A stretch of 64,000 bases of DNA from NCBI GenBank assembly GCA_902520195.1, contig CABYND010000006.1:1-64000 (forward strand), written 5' to 3'. Under the pieces are notes generated by a model. The model saw only the letters and a list, made by a program, of their open reading frames with translations. It was not told where the DNA came from and did no database searches. Positions within the stretch are counted from its first letter, which is position 1. Every line of letters begins with the position of its first letter. Positions 46,507 to 56,035 of this stretch are shown in pieces. The stretch is from Halieaceae bacterium. GTDB taxonomy: Bacteria; Pseudomonadota; Gammaproteobacteria; Pseudomonadales; Halieaceae. The position numbers and the translations under genes are program-made.

Positions 46507-47487
46507 TTAGGCCGTGGCGGTGTATTGGATGTAAACGTCTTCCGTGACCTGCTCCGCCGTGGGTCGTGCGGCGGCCTTGGCGTCTGTCACAGATTGTTCG
46601 ATCTCTGCCATCACCTCGGCATCAATTGCGTCTAGCTCAGCCTCGCTGAGCTCGTCGGTTTCGGCCATGCGCGCACGGAAATTTTTAAGTGGGCAGTGGT
46701 TCTCTCGCAGATCTTCAAGCTCGCCCTCGGCACGATACGCCTGCGGGTCTCCGACAAAATGGCCGTGGTAACGGCCTTGCTCTGCAAAAACGCCGGCGGG
46801 GCCGTTGCCGGCGCGGGCGTGGGCGATGGCTTTACCCGCTGCTTCATGAACAGCAAAGAAGTCAGCGCCATCGGCCACGAAGACCGGGAAGCCAAAGGCC
46901 TCAGTGCGGGCCTTCAGGTCGTCACAGCCCACCGCGTAGTTGATGGAGGTATGCTCGGAGTAGTAGTTGTTTTCGATCACGAAAACAGCCGGCGCCTGGA
47001 GCACGACCGCCATATTCATTGCTTCAAAGCAGGTGCCCTGATTCACGGAACCGTCGCCGGAGAACGACACTGCGACCTTGCCGTTTTTACGAATCTTTGC
47101 TGCCAGTGCAGAGCCCACTGAAATCGGTGGGCCCCCTGCCACGATGCCGTTGGCGCCCAAAATGCCCTTGTCTATATCCGCCACGTGCATAGAGCCTCCT
47201 TTGCCCTTACAGAGGCCTTCAGACGAGCCGAACAGCTCCTTCATCATGCCCGAGACTTCTGCGCCTTTGGCGATGCAGTGTCCGTGACCGCGATGAGTCG
47301 AGATAATAGTATCGCTCTCGTCGAGATGGGTGCAGACGCCGACAGCATTGGCCTCCTGACCCGTGTACAGGTGTGTAAACCCCGGTATCTGACCGTTCAT
47401 GATTTCTGCGTTCACCCGCTCTTCGAATTCGCGAATCGTCCTCATGGTACGATAGGCGTGCAGGAGGGTTTCCTTTGCAATGGACAC
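46507..47487 (-). CDS. 2-oxoacid (acetoin-type) dehydrogenase E1 alpha subunit
   Basis: Thiamine-diphosphate-binding subunit, about 326 residues from GTG at 47487, preceded by AAGGAGA at 6 bases. The ThDP motif starts GDGSVNQGTCFEAMNMA and ends in ENNYYSEHTS. RTIREFEERVNAEIMNGQIPGFTHLY is typical of the acetoin/pyruvate E1a branch (AcoA-like), shown here only by its first residues RTIREFEE. The set lacks acoX or an acoR regulator, so acetoin is a guess, and pyruvate or branched 2-oxoacids remain possible. Confidence 0.92.
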   Translation of the reverse strand: MSIAKETLLHAYRTMRTIREFEERVNAEIMNGQIPGFTHLYTGQEANAVGVCTHLDESDTIISTHRGHGHCIAKGAEVSGMMKELFGSSEGLCKGKGGSMHVADIDKGILGANGIVAGGPPISVGSALAAKIRKNGKVAVSFSGDGSVNQGTCFEAMNMAVVLQAPAVFVIENNYYSEHTSINYAVGCDDLKARTEAFGFPVFVADGADFFAVHEAAGKAIAHARAGNGPAGVFAEQGRYHGHFVGDPQAYRAEGELEDLRENHCPLKNFRARMAETDELSEAELDAIDAEVMAEIEQSVTDAKAAARPTAEQVTEDVYIQYTATA

Positions 47488-47932
47488 GTTGGGTCTCCTT
47501 GGATGTTTTGATTTTGATGGCTTTCCCGGTTGAGGTGACATTGCAACAGATTACATCCCGGATGCAATGTGCAGGTCGGCATCTGTTGCCCCCAAGCGCT
47601 CAGGCAAAGTAACCCTGACCTCAAAAACAGTCAACAGTGCTTTTTTTCTGTGCCCGATGCGGATGGGTCGGCGCTATGTCGGCTATGAGACTTTGTCGGT
47701 GACAGGGAGGATAGGTTAGGCGTCAACGCTACTGGGAGGTGCCTCAATTTGCGCCTGATTCAGTCTCGTTCAGCGATGTCGCTCTCAATCGGGCCGCTTT
47801 CAGTCGGCTTGCCTTTAATGAAGGCGCCCTAGCTGTCCACCCGCTGTAATCTCCACAACCAGTGCTTTTTGCTCCGCCGGGCGAAAAGCACTTTCCAAAG
47901 ACTCGTGATGTGAATGGGCATTTTCAAATTCG
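47488..47932. other. 445-base non-coding region upstream of E1 alpha
   Basis: No convincing gene is seen on either strand. It should hold the promoter of the E1a-E1b-E2 operon, but no sigma-70 pair stands out. The only strong structure is the hairpin at 47861-47892 near the end of the glycosidase gene. Confidence 0.7.
47861..47892 (-). terminator. Hairpin downstream of the GH1 gene (possible terminator)
   Basis: A 14-base stem (AGTGCTTTTTGCTC with GGGCGAAAAGCACT, two G-U pairs) closes a CGCC loop 41 bases after the glycosidase stop. There is no downstream T tract on the minus strand, so intrinsic termination is uncertain. Confidence 0.4.
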
Positions 47933-49465
47933 TTAGAATGGTCCTCGGTGTTGCGCCCACATCGCGTCGCTAATGCCGGCACGAATGATCTCTGCGTAGA
48001 CGCCGGCACTGTCGCGTGGTGTGCGGGCAAAGTCGTTGTCATAGTCCACAGCAAATAAGCCAAATCGTGGACCGAAGCCCTCCGCCCACTCGAAATTATC
48101 TAGATGAGACCAGTGAAAATAGCCGTCGATGTCGACGCCGAGGATATTCATGGCGTACCACACTTCCCGCAGGTGACTGACCATAAAAGTCTGGCGCAGT
48201 GAGTCGGGTTGAGCGGCATCGGCAATGCCGTTCTCCAGTATCTGTATCGGCTTGCCGTAGCTTGTCCAGGCCTGATTCAACACGTCGCTGAATCCGATAG
48301 GGTAGAGGGCCCACCCGAGGTCGCTCGTCAGCTCATTCGGGTCACTCGGGTCGCGCGTGTGGGTGACCGGGCCTGCCGCCATGGCATCGATATCCATTTG
48401 CACATAAAAGCGCCCGTAATAATTGATGCCCACATAATCCTGCGTGCCCGCGAGGCCGTCGATGTCAGCAGTGAAGTCAGTGTTGGTCATGGCGTAGCGG
48501 CCACTCTCAATGGCGTCAAAGACATCCCAAATGAAGGCCTGCTGCACAAACTCTGCGGTCAGTCGATCGATCGGGTGCCAGTTTCGCCACGGCTCGAAGG
48601 CGCGGGTGTGTTGCGTGAGGCCAACAGAAATCGACTGATCGCGCGCCTCGGCATCGGCGTGCAGGATGCGATAGGCATCAGCATGGGCTCGAAGCAGTTG
48701 CGCGACCACTGGGGCGACATCGACGGGGCCGGCGCGTTGTTCTAGCGGCGGGAAGATGCCCTCAATGTAGCCCCACAGAACATACACCATGGGCTCGTTC
48801 AGGGTACACCAGTAGTCAATCTCTGGGCCCAGTAACTGAGAGACCGCCCCTACGTAGCGGCGCCAATGGGTCAGCGCGTCGGGCCGCTCCCAACCCCGAT
48901 GTCCATCCTGTTCTTCCCAAAACCATTCGGGCGTGGAAAAGTGAAACAACGACACATGCGGTTCGAGCCCGTTGGCTTTGGCGGCCGCGATGACATCCTG
49001 ATAGAAAGCAACGCCGTCCGGGTCGGGTTCGGTCATATCCGCGCGGGGGAATAAGCGTGCCCATGAGAGACTGAAGCGATAACTGTTCAGTCCCAGTTCA
49101 GCCAGCGCCTGAAAGTCGCTGGCATAGCGACTGTCGAAGTCCGCCTTCTTTTGCCGGACTTCCTGAGGGTATTTGTCGAGATCGCGAATGTGTCCCGGCT
49201 TGGCCTGTCCCGGTTGATCACCCGTGCCCGTGTTTCCTTCACGAATGACGTGTCGTTCAAAGGCAGTCCAGTCACTGGGCTGCTGGTGCTCAACGTGTTG
49301 CGCGGCGACCGCTACGCCCCAGGCAAAGTCGTCCGGGAATGTCAGCGGATAGGGCGCTTCTAATCGCGAGGCCGTCTGAGTGCCGCGGGCCTGGCCAAAC
49401 AGCCAGGGCGTAAACAGTGCCACACCGACAAACGCCAACACGGCGACGAGAGCAATCCTTTTCAT
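47933..49465 (-). CDS. Glycoside hydrolase family 1 (beta-glucosidase-like), exported
   Basis: Retaining glycosidase of 510 residues. The acid/base Glu is in TLNEPMVY (near residue 237) and the nucleophile Glu in ILENGIADAA. The N-terminus (KRIALVAVLAFVGVALFTPWLFG) is a signal peptide or anchor, so the enzyme acts in the periplasm or on the membrane, unlike most GH1 enzymes. The late segment DGYFHWSHLDNFEWAEGF is the family's signature aglycone region. Alone, with no linked sugar transporter. The exact sugar is unknown. Confidence 0.92.
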   Translation of the reverse strand: MKRIALVAVLAFVGVALFTPWLFGQARGTQTASRLEAPYPLTFPDDFAWGVAVAAQHVEHQQPSDWTAFERHVIREGNTGTGDQPGQAKPGHIRDLDKYPQEVRQKKADFDSRYASDFQALAELGLNSYRFSLSWARLFPRADMTEPDPDGVAFYQDVIAAAKANGLEPHVSLFHFSTPEWFWEEQDGHRGWERPDALTHWRRYVGAVSQLLGPEIDYWCTLNEPMVYVLWGYIEGIFPPLEQRAGPVDVAPVVAQLLRAHADAYRILHADAEARDQSISVGLTQHTRAFEPWRNWHPIDRLTAEFVQQAFIWDVFDAIESGRYAMTNTDFTADIDGLAGTQDYVGINYYGRFYVQMDIDAMAAGPVTHTRDPSDPNELTSDLGWALYPIGFSDVLNQAWTSYGKPIQILENGIADAAQPDSLRQTFMVSHLREVWYAMNILGVDIDGYFHWSHLDNFEWAEGFGPRFGLFAVDYDNDFARTPRDSAGVYAEIIRAGISDAMWAQHRGPF

Positions 49466-49604
49466 AACGGCAAAGTCCTAGGTGAGAGGCGCAATCTGCT
49501 GCCATCTGCGCAGCGGCGTCAAGTTTACGGATAAATTCAAAACCATCGCAGTTTTTTGCTGCGGGCAACTTGCCGATTCAACGATAGCTCGCCCCGAGAG
49601 GTGG

Positions 49605-50951
49605 TCACAAAGTATCGAGTATTAGCTGGATGTCCTCGCGGTTGGTTCGCGGATTGACGATGCAGAATCGCAGTACCGTTTCACCTTCATGTTTGGTGGG
49701 CGTGACCAGTCCATCGCCACGTTCGAGTAGCGCATCACTCCACTGCTTATAGTCCTCCGGCGCCCAGCCGACACGGCGAAACACGCAAATCGACAGGCGT
49801 TGCTCGGTGATCATTTCCAGGTTGGGGTGTGCCTCGATCATGGTCGCTGCTTCGCGAGCGCAGTCCAGCGTGATTTCAACTGCGTCGGCGTAGGCTTTTG
49901 TCCCGTGTACAGCGAGGCTAAACCAGAAAGGTAGACCGCGCGCACGGCGAGATAGGTGGTGTGCGTAGTCGCTGGGATTCCAGGTGCCGTCGTGAAACAC
50001 CTCGAGGTAATCACCTTGCTGGCGGTGCGCTTTGCGCGCCTTTGCGGGGTCGGTATAAATGAGTGCGCAGCAGTCAAAGGGCGCGAACAGCCATTTGTGA
50101 GGGTCCACAATGAAGCTGGCTGCGCGCTCAATGCCGTCGAAAAGCGGCCGGGCCGACGTCGCCGCCAGAGCCGCCCCCCCGTATGCGCCGTCCACGTGGA
50201 ACCACAACTTCTCTTTGGCGCAGGTTTCGCCGATACCCTGCATGTCGTCGATGATGCCCAGATTGGTGGTGCCGGCGGTGCACGCCACCGCAAACAGCCG
50301 CGCTCGGTCTCCCGTGCTGAGCTCGGCAATGGTTGCTTTCACGTCATCCCCCGTGAGCTGGTGCTCACCGGATTGGACCAAATCGGCATCCATCACCTGC
50401 GCCGCCTGTGCCACTGAAGCGTGTGCACCGCGAGATGAAATGATCAGTCCGCGTTGGTTGCTGCATTCCGGGTGAGCCTGTCGCCAATCGTGGCGCGCCG
50501 CTACCAGAGCCGAGAGATTGCCAGCAGTGCCGCCGCTGACAAAAACGCCCCCTGCTCCTTGGGGGAACCCGGCGATATCTGCGATCCAACGCAGCGCCTG
50601 ATTTTCTGCATAGATGGCACCCGCGCCCTCGAGCCAGCTACTGGCGCAGATGTTGGAGGCCCCTACCACCAGATCAAACAGGGTCGAGACTTGCGAGGGG
50701 GCTGACGGCACGAACGAGAGGTACCTAGGGTGGTCCTGAGAAATACAGGCAGGACCTAGCGTGTCGACAAAGAGCTTCAGCGCCTCCTCGCCGCCCAGGC
50801 CCTCCTCGGTAATGGTCTGGCCCGCGAGCTCTTCCAGCCTCGTCTGCGGCAGGGCGTGATCGATGGTTGGCGGATCCATTCGCAGCCGCTCCATGGCGTA
50901 AGCGAGAATCGATGAAGATAACGCCTCGATATCGGACTTCATTTTGTGCAT
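49605..50951 (-). CDS. PLP-dependent group II decarboxylase
   Basis: Pyridoxal-phosphate enzyme of the aromatic-L-amino-acid/glutamate decarboxylase fold, 448 residues; ATG at 50951, or the Met three codons later. The PLP lysine is in VDPHKWLFAPFDCCALIY. Earlier FVSGGTAGNLSALVAARHDW is the cofactor phosphate pocket, and the catalytic Asp-Ala pair is in FHVDGAYGG. Substrate could be aspartate, tyrosine, DOPA or others. It precedes alanine dehydrogenase in the same direction but with a 99-base gap. Confidence 0.92.
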   Translation of the reverse strand: MHKMKSDIEALSSSILAYAMERLRMDPPTIDHALPQTRLEELAGQTITEEGLGGEEALKLFVDTLGPACISQDHPRYLSFVPSAPSQVSTLFDLVVGASNICASSWLEGAGAIYAENQALRWIADIAGFPQGAGGVFVSGGTAGNLSALVAARHDWRQAHPECSNQRGLIISSRGAHASVAQAAQVMDADLVQSGEHQLTGDDVKATIAELSTGDRARLFAVACTAGTTNLGIIDDMQGIGETCAKEKLWFHVDGAYGGAALAATSARPLFDGIERAASFIVDPHKWLFAPFDCCALIYTDPAKARKAHRQQGDYLEVFHDGTWNPSDYAHHLSRRARGLPFWFSLAVHGTKAYADAVEITLDCAREAATMIEAHPNLEMITEQRLSICVFRRVGWAPEDYKQWSDALLERGDGLVTPTKHEGETVLRFCIVNPRTNREDIQLILDTL

Positions 50952-51050
50952 GACAGAAAGCCTATACCCCTAATAAGTAGCGAAGTGTGCAGGAATTCGC
51001 ACCCTGCGCAAGAACAGGCCGGCGTGGGGGCGCCTGAGGCCGAGGCGCCG

Positions 51051-52190
51051 TCATGCCGATTTCAAATGCAACGATGCCCTCAGTATCTGGTCCGGCTCCG
51101 TCCACATTTGCCCCAAAGCCTCCGCCACAGCTCGATGAGTCAGCTGGCCGTGAACGATAGTCAGCCCGGCTCCGAAGTGCTTATCCTCCATCAGTAAGGA
51201 GCCTACTTCATTACTTGCCAAGCGTATGATGTAAGGCAGGGTCGCGTTGGTTAACGCCATCGTCGCCGTTCTCGCTACAGTGCCCGGCATGTTGGCGACG
51301 CAGTAGTGCACCACTCCGTCGACCTCATAGGTGGGATCAGCACGAGTGGTAGGTCGCGAGGTTTCAAAACACCCACCTTGGTCAATGGCGACGTCGACCA
51401 TCACTGTGCCGGGTTTGAAATCAGCCAGCATCTCGGCAGTGACCAGTTTGGGCGCATGCGCGCCCGGTATGAGCACAGCGCCAATGATCAGATCGGCCTC
51501 GCGGGTATGCATCTCTAGAGCCTCTGCCGTGGAATACACCGTGCGGAGTTGTCCCCGGTATTGTTCGTCCAGCTCGCTCAAGCGACTGACAGATCGGTCC
51601 AGCACCGTCACGTCCGCGCCCATGCCCAGCGCCACCCGGATTGCGCTGCTGCCCACGACGCCGCCGCCCAGGACAAGGACCTTTGCTGGTGCCACACCTG
51701 GGACGCCGCCAAGGAGTGTGCCGTTGCCGCCCTGATGAATTTTCATGTGGTGGGCGCCTGCCTGCACCGAGAGCCTGCCGGCTACAAGACTCATGGGCGC
51801 CAACAGGGGCAGCCCTCCCCGTGGCGATGTGATCGTCTCGTAGGCGATGCAAGTTGCACCGGAGTTGATCAATAGCTCTGCCTGCACTGGATCGGCCGCG
51901 AGGTGCAGGTAGGTAAATAGCAGCTGCTCAGATCGGAGCTGCAGGCACTCATGCGGTTGAGGTTCTTTCACTTTGACGATCATGTCGCTCTCGGCGAACA
52001 CCTGCTCGGCGGTCTCGACCACTGAGGCGCCGGCAGCGCGGTACAGGTCATCGGTCAAGCCAATCGCATCACCGGCTCCGGATTCAATCAGAACGCTATG
52101 GCCTGCGCCAACCAGTTCTCTGGCGCCGGCTGGTGTCATACCGACCCGGAATTCTTGTGCTTTGATCTCTCTTGGGACGCCAAGCTGCAT
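51051..52190 (-). CDS. ald: Alanine dehydrogenase
   Basis: NAD-dependent enzyme interconverting L-alanine and pyruvate plus ammonia. 379 residues from [15 protein letters not shown], which is almost invariant at the start of Ald. The NAD fold is [28 protein letters not shown] (residue about 170). [18 protein letters not shown] is the hallmark of the family. The upstream open codons lack resemblance. Divergent from an Lrp-type gene with an AT-rich palindrome between them, so probably controlled by it. Confidence 0.95.
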   Translation of the reverse strand: MQLGVPREIKAQEFRVGMTPAGARELVGAGHSVLIESGAGDAIGLTDDLYRAAGASVVETAEQVFAESDMIVKVKEPQPHECLQLRSEQLLFTYLHLAADPVQAELLINSGATCIAYETITSPRGGLPLLAPMSLVAGRLSVQAGAHHMKIHQGGNGTLLGGVPGVAPAKVLVLGGGVVGSSAIRVALGMGADVTVLDRSVSRLSELDEQYRGQLRTVYSTAEALEMHTREADLIIGAVLIPGAHAPKLVTAEMLADFKPGTVMVDVAIDQGGCFETSRPTTRADPTYEVDGVVHYCVANMPGTVARTATMALTNATLPYIIRLASNEVGSLLMEDKHFGAGLTIVHGQLTHRAVAEALGQMWTEPDQILRASLHLKSA

Positions 52191-52290
52191 GGTGTTGTCT
52201 CCGGCAACGAGTTTGGCGGCATTCTGCCTCGCCCAGTTGGGGCAACAAAGGTCAAAATCGCTTTTTGAATCCATGAAAAAAGCGTATGTC

Positions 52291-52309
52291 TAAATAAAAA
52301 TTTTATTTA
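52291..52309. promoter_or_regulatory. AT-rich palindrome between ald and the Lrp-family gene
   Basis: TAAATAAAA-A-TTTTATTTA: two perfect 9-base arms around one base, 101 bases from the ald start and 90 from the regulator start. Lrp-family proteins bind AT-rich dyads, and the divergent placement fits an operator. Confidence 0.6.
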
Positions 52310-52398
52310 AAAGTAAATATAACTATATACAGATCATTTTTAAGCGATCTTATCTTTACATGTTGGGTGCTCCCCCGTGGATGCAGGAGGTTGAACGG

Positions 52399-52878
52399 GT
52401 GAATCATCAGTCATATCAGCTGGACAAGATCGATCGGAATATTGTCCGGTTGCTGCAGCAAGATGCGCGGATGCCGCACACGGAGCTCGCGCGCAAGGTG
52501 GGCTTAAGTGCCACGCCGTGTAAAGACCGAGTCAGGAGACTCGAGCGGGAAGGCGTCATACAGCACTATCAGGCGGTGCTGAATCCGGATGCCTTGGACA
52601 GAGGGCTGGTGGTGTTTGTCCAGATCAGTTTGAACAGGACATCGCAGGATATCTTTGAGGCGTTCACTTCGGCCGCTGTGGACTTACCCGAGGTACAGGA
52701 GTGCTACCTGGTGTCGGGTAATTTTGACTACCTGCTGAAGGCGCGCGTTGCCGACATGAATGCCTACCGAGTTCTGCTCGGAGAGACGTTATTGACCTTA
52801 CCCGGGGTGCTGGATTCTTCAAGCTACGTGGTGATGGAGCAGGTCAAAGAATCCCTGATGTTGCCGGTGCCAGCCTAG
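52399..52878 (+). CDS. Lrp/AsnC-family transcriptional regulator
   Basis: Feast/famine regulator of 159 residues from GTG, with AGGAGG 8 bases before it (longer in-frame starts at 52360 and 52381 lie upstream). The N-terminal HTH is LDKIDRNIVRLLQQDARMPHTELARKVGLS, visible as MPHTELARKVGLSATPCKDR. The C-terminal RAM domain has LPEVQECYLVSGNFDYLLKAR. Divergent from ald, so likely activates or represses it in response to alanine or another amino acid. Confidence 0.93.
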   Translation: MNHQSYQLDKIDRNIVRLLQQDARMPHTELARKVGLSATPCKDRVRRLEREGVIQHYQAVLNPDALDRGLVVFVQISLNRTSQDIFEAFTSAAVDLPEVQECYLVSGNFDYLLKARVADMNAYRVLLGETLLTLPGVLDSSSYVVMEQVKESLMLPVPA

Positions 52879-53221
52879 CTGCCCTCCGAGGAAGCTAGGT
52901 CGTTTTGAAGACGGGGACCGCCGGCTTGTTGCCGCGGAGCACCCCGTTAATTTCTATGTGCCAGGCACTCTGGTATCGCAACAGACAATAGCCGTTATCG
53001 GCGCTGGACATGGTGACATGTCTTGTCCGGCGCAGGCCCATGCGCTACTGTCGCCCGCCTATCTAGGGCACCGATGAAACCATGGTGGCACAGGCTTCTG
53101 GATTTAATGGCATAGATTATGTCATTATTTTGTTATCGCATAGGCGGTCAGTAGTCGCAGTCCGCCAAGCTCCTTATGAGTGAACCGGCGGGCCCGTCAA
53201 GCCTGCGCTGAGGTAAACGTC
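52879..53221. other. 343-base non-coding region before the acyl-CoA operon
   Basis: No gene seen on either strand. An AT-rich patch (53112-53150) lies about 90 bases before the first start and may contain its promoter. A short inverted repeat is present at 53007-53022. Confidence 0.6.
53007..53022. promoter_or_regulatory. GACATG-GTGA-CATGTC inverted repeat
   Basis: Perfect 6-base arms, 4-base spacer, about 200 bases upstream of the acyl-CoA dehydrogenase ATG. It could be a regulator site, but it may also be chance, and no cognate regulator is next to it. Confidence 0.3.
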
Positions 53222-54445
53222 ATGGATTTGGGTATTTCAGAAAAGGTGGCGCCGCTGCTCGAGCGGGTCCGAAGCTTCATTAACGAGCGGATCATGCCCG
53301 TGGAGCACGAGTTCGTCGCCGAGATCGAGGTTGACGATCCTTTCGTCCTCACTGACCGTCAGACTGAGATTCTGAAATCTTTGAAAACCCAAGCCCGGGA
53401 AGCGGGCTTGTGGAACTTCTTTTTGACCGGTGAGGAGGGCTCAGGTCTCAATACCGTCGAATACGCCTATTTGGCCGAGGAAATGGGCAAGTCGCGCTTG
53501 GCCGCCGAGGTCTTTAATTGCTCCGCGCCGGATACCGGTAACATGGAAGTACTGCATAAATACGGCAGTGAGGCCCAGAAAGAGCAGTGGTTGGAGCCCC
53601 TGCTCGCAGGCGAGATCCGCTCCTGCTTCGGCATGACCGAGCCGGCTGTCGCTTCTTCTGATGCGACCAACATCTGCACCGCGGCCACCCCCGAGGGCGA
53701 CGAGTGGGTGATTAACGGCGAGAAGCACTGGACGTCTGGCGCTGGTGATCCCCGCTGCAAGGTCATGATCTGCATGGTCAAAACGGACCCCGAGGCCCCC
53801 AAGCATCTCCAGCAGTCGCAGATCCTCGTGCCGATGGATACCCCCGGGGTTAATATTGTCCGACCGCTAAAGGTATTCAATATGTTGGACGCGCCGCACG
53901 GCCACATGCGCGTCAAACTCGAGAATGTGCGGGTGCCGAAGGACAACATCATCCTTGGGCCCGGCCGGGGCTTCGAAATCTCACAGGGCCGTCTCGGGCC
54001 TGGGCGGATTCACCATTGCATGCGTTCCATCGGCTCAGCCGAAAAAGCGCTTGAGTTGCTCTGCGAGCGCGCGACCGAGCGGGAAGCGTTTGGCCGACCT
54101 CTGTACAAGCTGGGTGGCAACATCGACATCATCGCCGATGCCCGCATGAATATTGAGCAGGCCCGGTTACTCACGCTGAAGACGGCGTGGATGATGGATC
54201 ACACGTCGGCTAAGGAAGCCCGTATATGGATCTCGATGATCAAGACAGTGGTGCCCAACATGGCGCTCAAAGTCATCGACGACGCAATCCAGATGCATGG
54301 TGGCATCGGCGTGTCGCAGGACACGCCGCTTGCGGAAATGTGGTCGGGGCAGCGTACCCTGCGCCTGGCGGACGGCCCAGACGCGGTGCACCGCATGGTG
54401 GTGGGGCGCAATGAGATCAAACAATACTTGGCGGAAGCCGGCTAG
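53222..54445 (+). CDS. Acyl-CoA dehydrogenase (ACAD11-like)
   Basis: FAD enzyme that forms 2,3-enoyl-CoA. 407 residues from MDLGISEKV; TGAGGTAA precedes the ATG, and the 14 upstream codons are unsupported. FGMTEPAVASSDATN is the flavin/substrate motif and MHGGIGVSQDTPLAEMW the C-terminal one. Its N-terminus and KLGGNIDIIADARMNIEQAR are like ACAD10/11-type dehydrogenases of long or branched acyl-CoA. First gene of a seven-gene unit. Electron acceptor, probably ETF, not encoded nearby. Confidence 0.93.
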   Translation: MDLGISEKVAPLLERVRSFINERIMPVEHEFVAEIEVDDPFVLTDRQTEILKSLKTQAREAGLWNFFLTGEEGSGLNTVEYAYLAEEMGKSRLAAEVFNCSAPDTGNMEVLHKYGSEAQKEQWLEPLLAGEIRSCFGMTEPAVASSDATNICTAATPEGDEWVINGEKHWTSGAGDPRCKVMICMVKTDPEAPKHLQQSQILVPMDTPGVNIVRPLKVFNMLDAPHGHMRVKLENVRVPKDNIILGPGRGFEISQGRLGPGRIHHCMRSIGSAEKALELLCERATEREAFGRPLYKLGGNIDIIADARMNIEQARLLTLKTAWMMDHTSAKEARIWISMIKTVVPNMALKVIDDAIQMHGGIGVSQDTPLAEMWSGQRTLRLADGPDAVHRMVVGRNEIKQYLAEAG

Positions 54446-54501
54446 GTCGCCGCGACTTTCCGCGATGGTTGAAGACCGATAACAGCGAGGAGACAGAAGC
54501 A

Positions 54502-54966
54502 ATGGCATTAACGATGGTAAAGCCAGAGGAAATGGAAGCACAGGCGGGGACAAAACTGCCGCCGGGGGAGTGGTTTGAAATTGATCAGGAGCGCATCAAC
54601 ACCTTCGCTGACTGCACCGAGGATCACCAGTTCATTCATATCGACGAAGCTGCTGCTGCACAGACACCCTTTGGTGGCACCATCGCCCACGGCTTTTTGA
54701 CGCTGTCGCTGATGACCAAGCTCAGCTCGGAAAATGGCGTATATCCGGAGGGGATCGTCATGGGCGTGAACTACGGGCTCGACAAGGTGCGTTTCTTAAA
54801 TCCCGTGCGTGCAGGCAAGCGAGTGCGTGCGCATACGGAGATCATGTCAGTCGATCGTAAAGACGCTAACCGGTTTCTGGTCAAGCAGGCCGTCACGGTC
54901 GAGATCGAGGGGGAAGACACTCCCGCCGTGTACGCTGAGTGGCTCGGCATGTCGATCATTGGTTAG
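54502..54966 (+). CDS. MaoC-family (R)-specific enoyl-CoA hydratase-like protein
   Basis: Hot-dog hydratase, 154 residues from ATG at 54502 with GAGGAGA 8 bases before it. Catalytic Asp and His are in DCTEDHQFIHID and FGGTIAHGFLTLSL. It would hydrate the enoyl-CoA product of the preceding gene to an (R)-3-hydroxyacyl-CoA. This is the stereochemistry used by the multifunctional-enzyme type 2 route rather than crotonase. 56 bases after the dehydrogenase. Confidence 0.9.
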   Translation: MALTMVKPEEMEAQAGTKLPPGEWFEIDQERINTFADCTEDHQFIHIDEAAAAQTPFGGTIAHGFLTLSLMTKLSSENGVYPEGIVMGVNYGLDKVRFLNPVRAGKRVRAHTEIMSVDRKDANRFLVKQAVTVEIEGEDTPAVYAEWLGMSIIG

Positions 54967-54984
54967 TAGAGCCGGAGACAGCAC

Positions 54985-55902
54985 ATGACCATTCGATACG
55001 ACGACAAAGTGGCATTGGTGACCGGTGCCGGCGGTGGCCTGGGCAGAAGCCATGCGATTGAACTGGCCAAGCGCGGCGCCAAGGTAGTAGTGAATGACCT
55101 CGGTGGGTCTGTCTCGGGGGAGGGCGCGAACTCGCAGGCTTCTCTCGATGTGGTAGCCGAGATCGCGGCGCTTGGCGGCGAAGCAATGGCTCATGGCGCC
55201 AATGTGGCGGACCTAGAGCAGGTGCAGGATATGGTGGCGCAGACCATGGACCGTTGGGGTCGTCTCGATATCCTCGTGAATAACGCCGGTATTCTCCGGG
55301 ACAAGAGCTTTTCTAAAGGGTCAGTCGAGGATTTTCGTCTGGTGACCGAAGTGCACCTGATGGGCACCGTTCACTGCACCAAGACTTGCTGGGACATTAT
55401 GAAAGAGCAGGAATATGGCCGCATTGTGGTGACCTCCTCCTCCAGCGGGCTCTACGGCAATTTTGGACAAACCAACTACGGCGCTGCGAAAATGGGTGTC
55501 ATTGGCATGATGAATACGTTGGCGCAAGAGGGCGCCAAGTACAACGTCAAAATCAATGCGCTGGCCCCGACCGCGGGCACGCGGATGACCGAAGGGCTCA
55601 TTGACGAGAACGCGTTTGCGTTGCTCACCCCGGCGACAGTGACGCCGGCAGTGCTGTATTTGGTGTCAGAAGACGCGCCGACCCGCACGATTTTGGCGGC
55701 CGGGGCTGGTAGCTTTGCCGTCGCCAAGATTGTCGAAACGGAAGGCATGTGGTTACCCGAGGCGGAGCAAACCCCCGAGGGTATCGCGGCAAATTGGGCG
55801 CAAATCTCAGACGGAGGCGAGCGCGCCCTGCAAGCGGGCTTTGAGCAGAGCATCAAAATGGTGGGTCAGGCGACAGAGGGGCTTGGGTTGGAGATGGGTT
55901 GA
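54985..55902 (+). CDS. SDR 3-hydroxyacyl-CoA dehydrogenase (HSD17B4-type)
   Basis: Short-chain dehydrogenase, 305 residues, longer than a plain SDR. TGAGGGLGRSHAIELAKRGA is the NAD site, NNAG is present, and the catalytic SS...YGAAK is in VTSSSSGLYGNFGQTNYGAAK, cited here in parts. The N-terminal half resembles the dehydrogenase part of peroxisomal multifunctional enzyme 2. It follows the MaoC hydratase by 18 bases, so the two would do in separate chains what MFE-2 does in one. Confidence 0.9.
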   Translation: MTIRYDDKVALVTGAGGGLGRSHAIELAKRGAKVVVNDLGGSVSGEGANSQASLDVVAEIAALGGEAMAHGANVADLEQVQDMVAQTMDRWGRLDILVNNAGILRDKSFSKGSVEDFRLVTEVHLMGTVHCTKTCWDIMKEQEYGRIVVTSSSSGLYGNFGQTNYGAAKMGVIGMMNTLAQEGAKYNVKINALAPTAGTRMTEGLIDENAFALLTPATVTPAVLYLVSEDAPTRTILAAGAGSFAVAKIVETEGMWLPEAEQTPEGIAANWAQISDGGERALQAGFEQSIKMVGQATEGLGLEMG

Positions 55903-56035
55903 TGGCGATGCCGCTGATGTCGGCAGCGCCGTGATTTGCGCATCGCAGTCTACGAGCTAACGGAGCCCTCTTCGGTAACACACTGAGCGGCTCACCCCAC
56001 ACGTAAATGATTAATTCGAGAGAAAGGATACGAAT

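Noticed and set aside
47815-48063. 82-codon frame near the end of the glycosidase gene
   Set aside because: Overlaps the GH1 coding end in another frame and lacks a ribosome site or resemblance to known proteins.
53391-53411. Hairpin AAGCCCG/CGGGCTT inside the acyl-CoA dehydrogenase gene
   Set aside because: No T tract follows and it lies inside a conserved coding region, so termination is unlikely.
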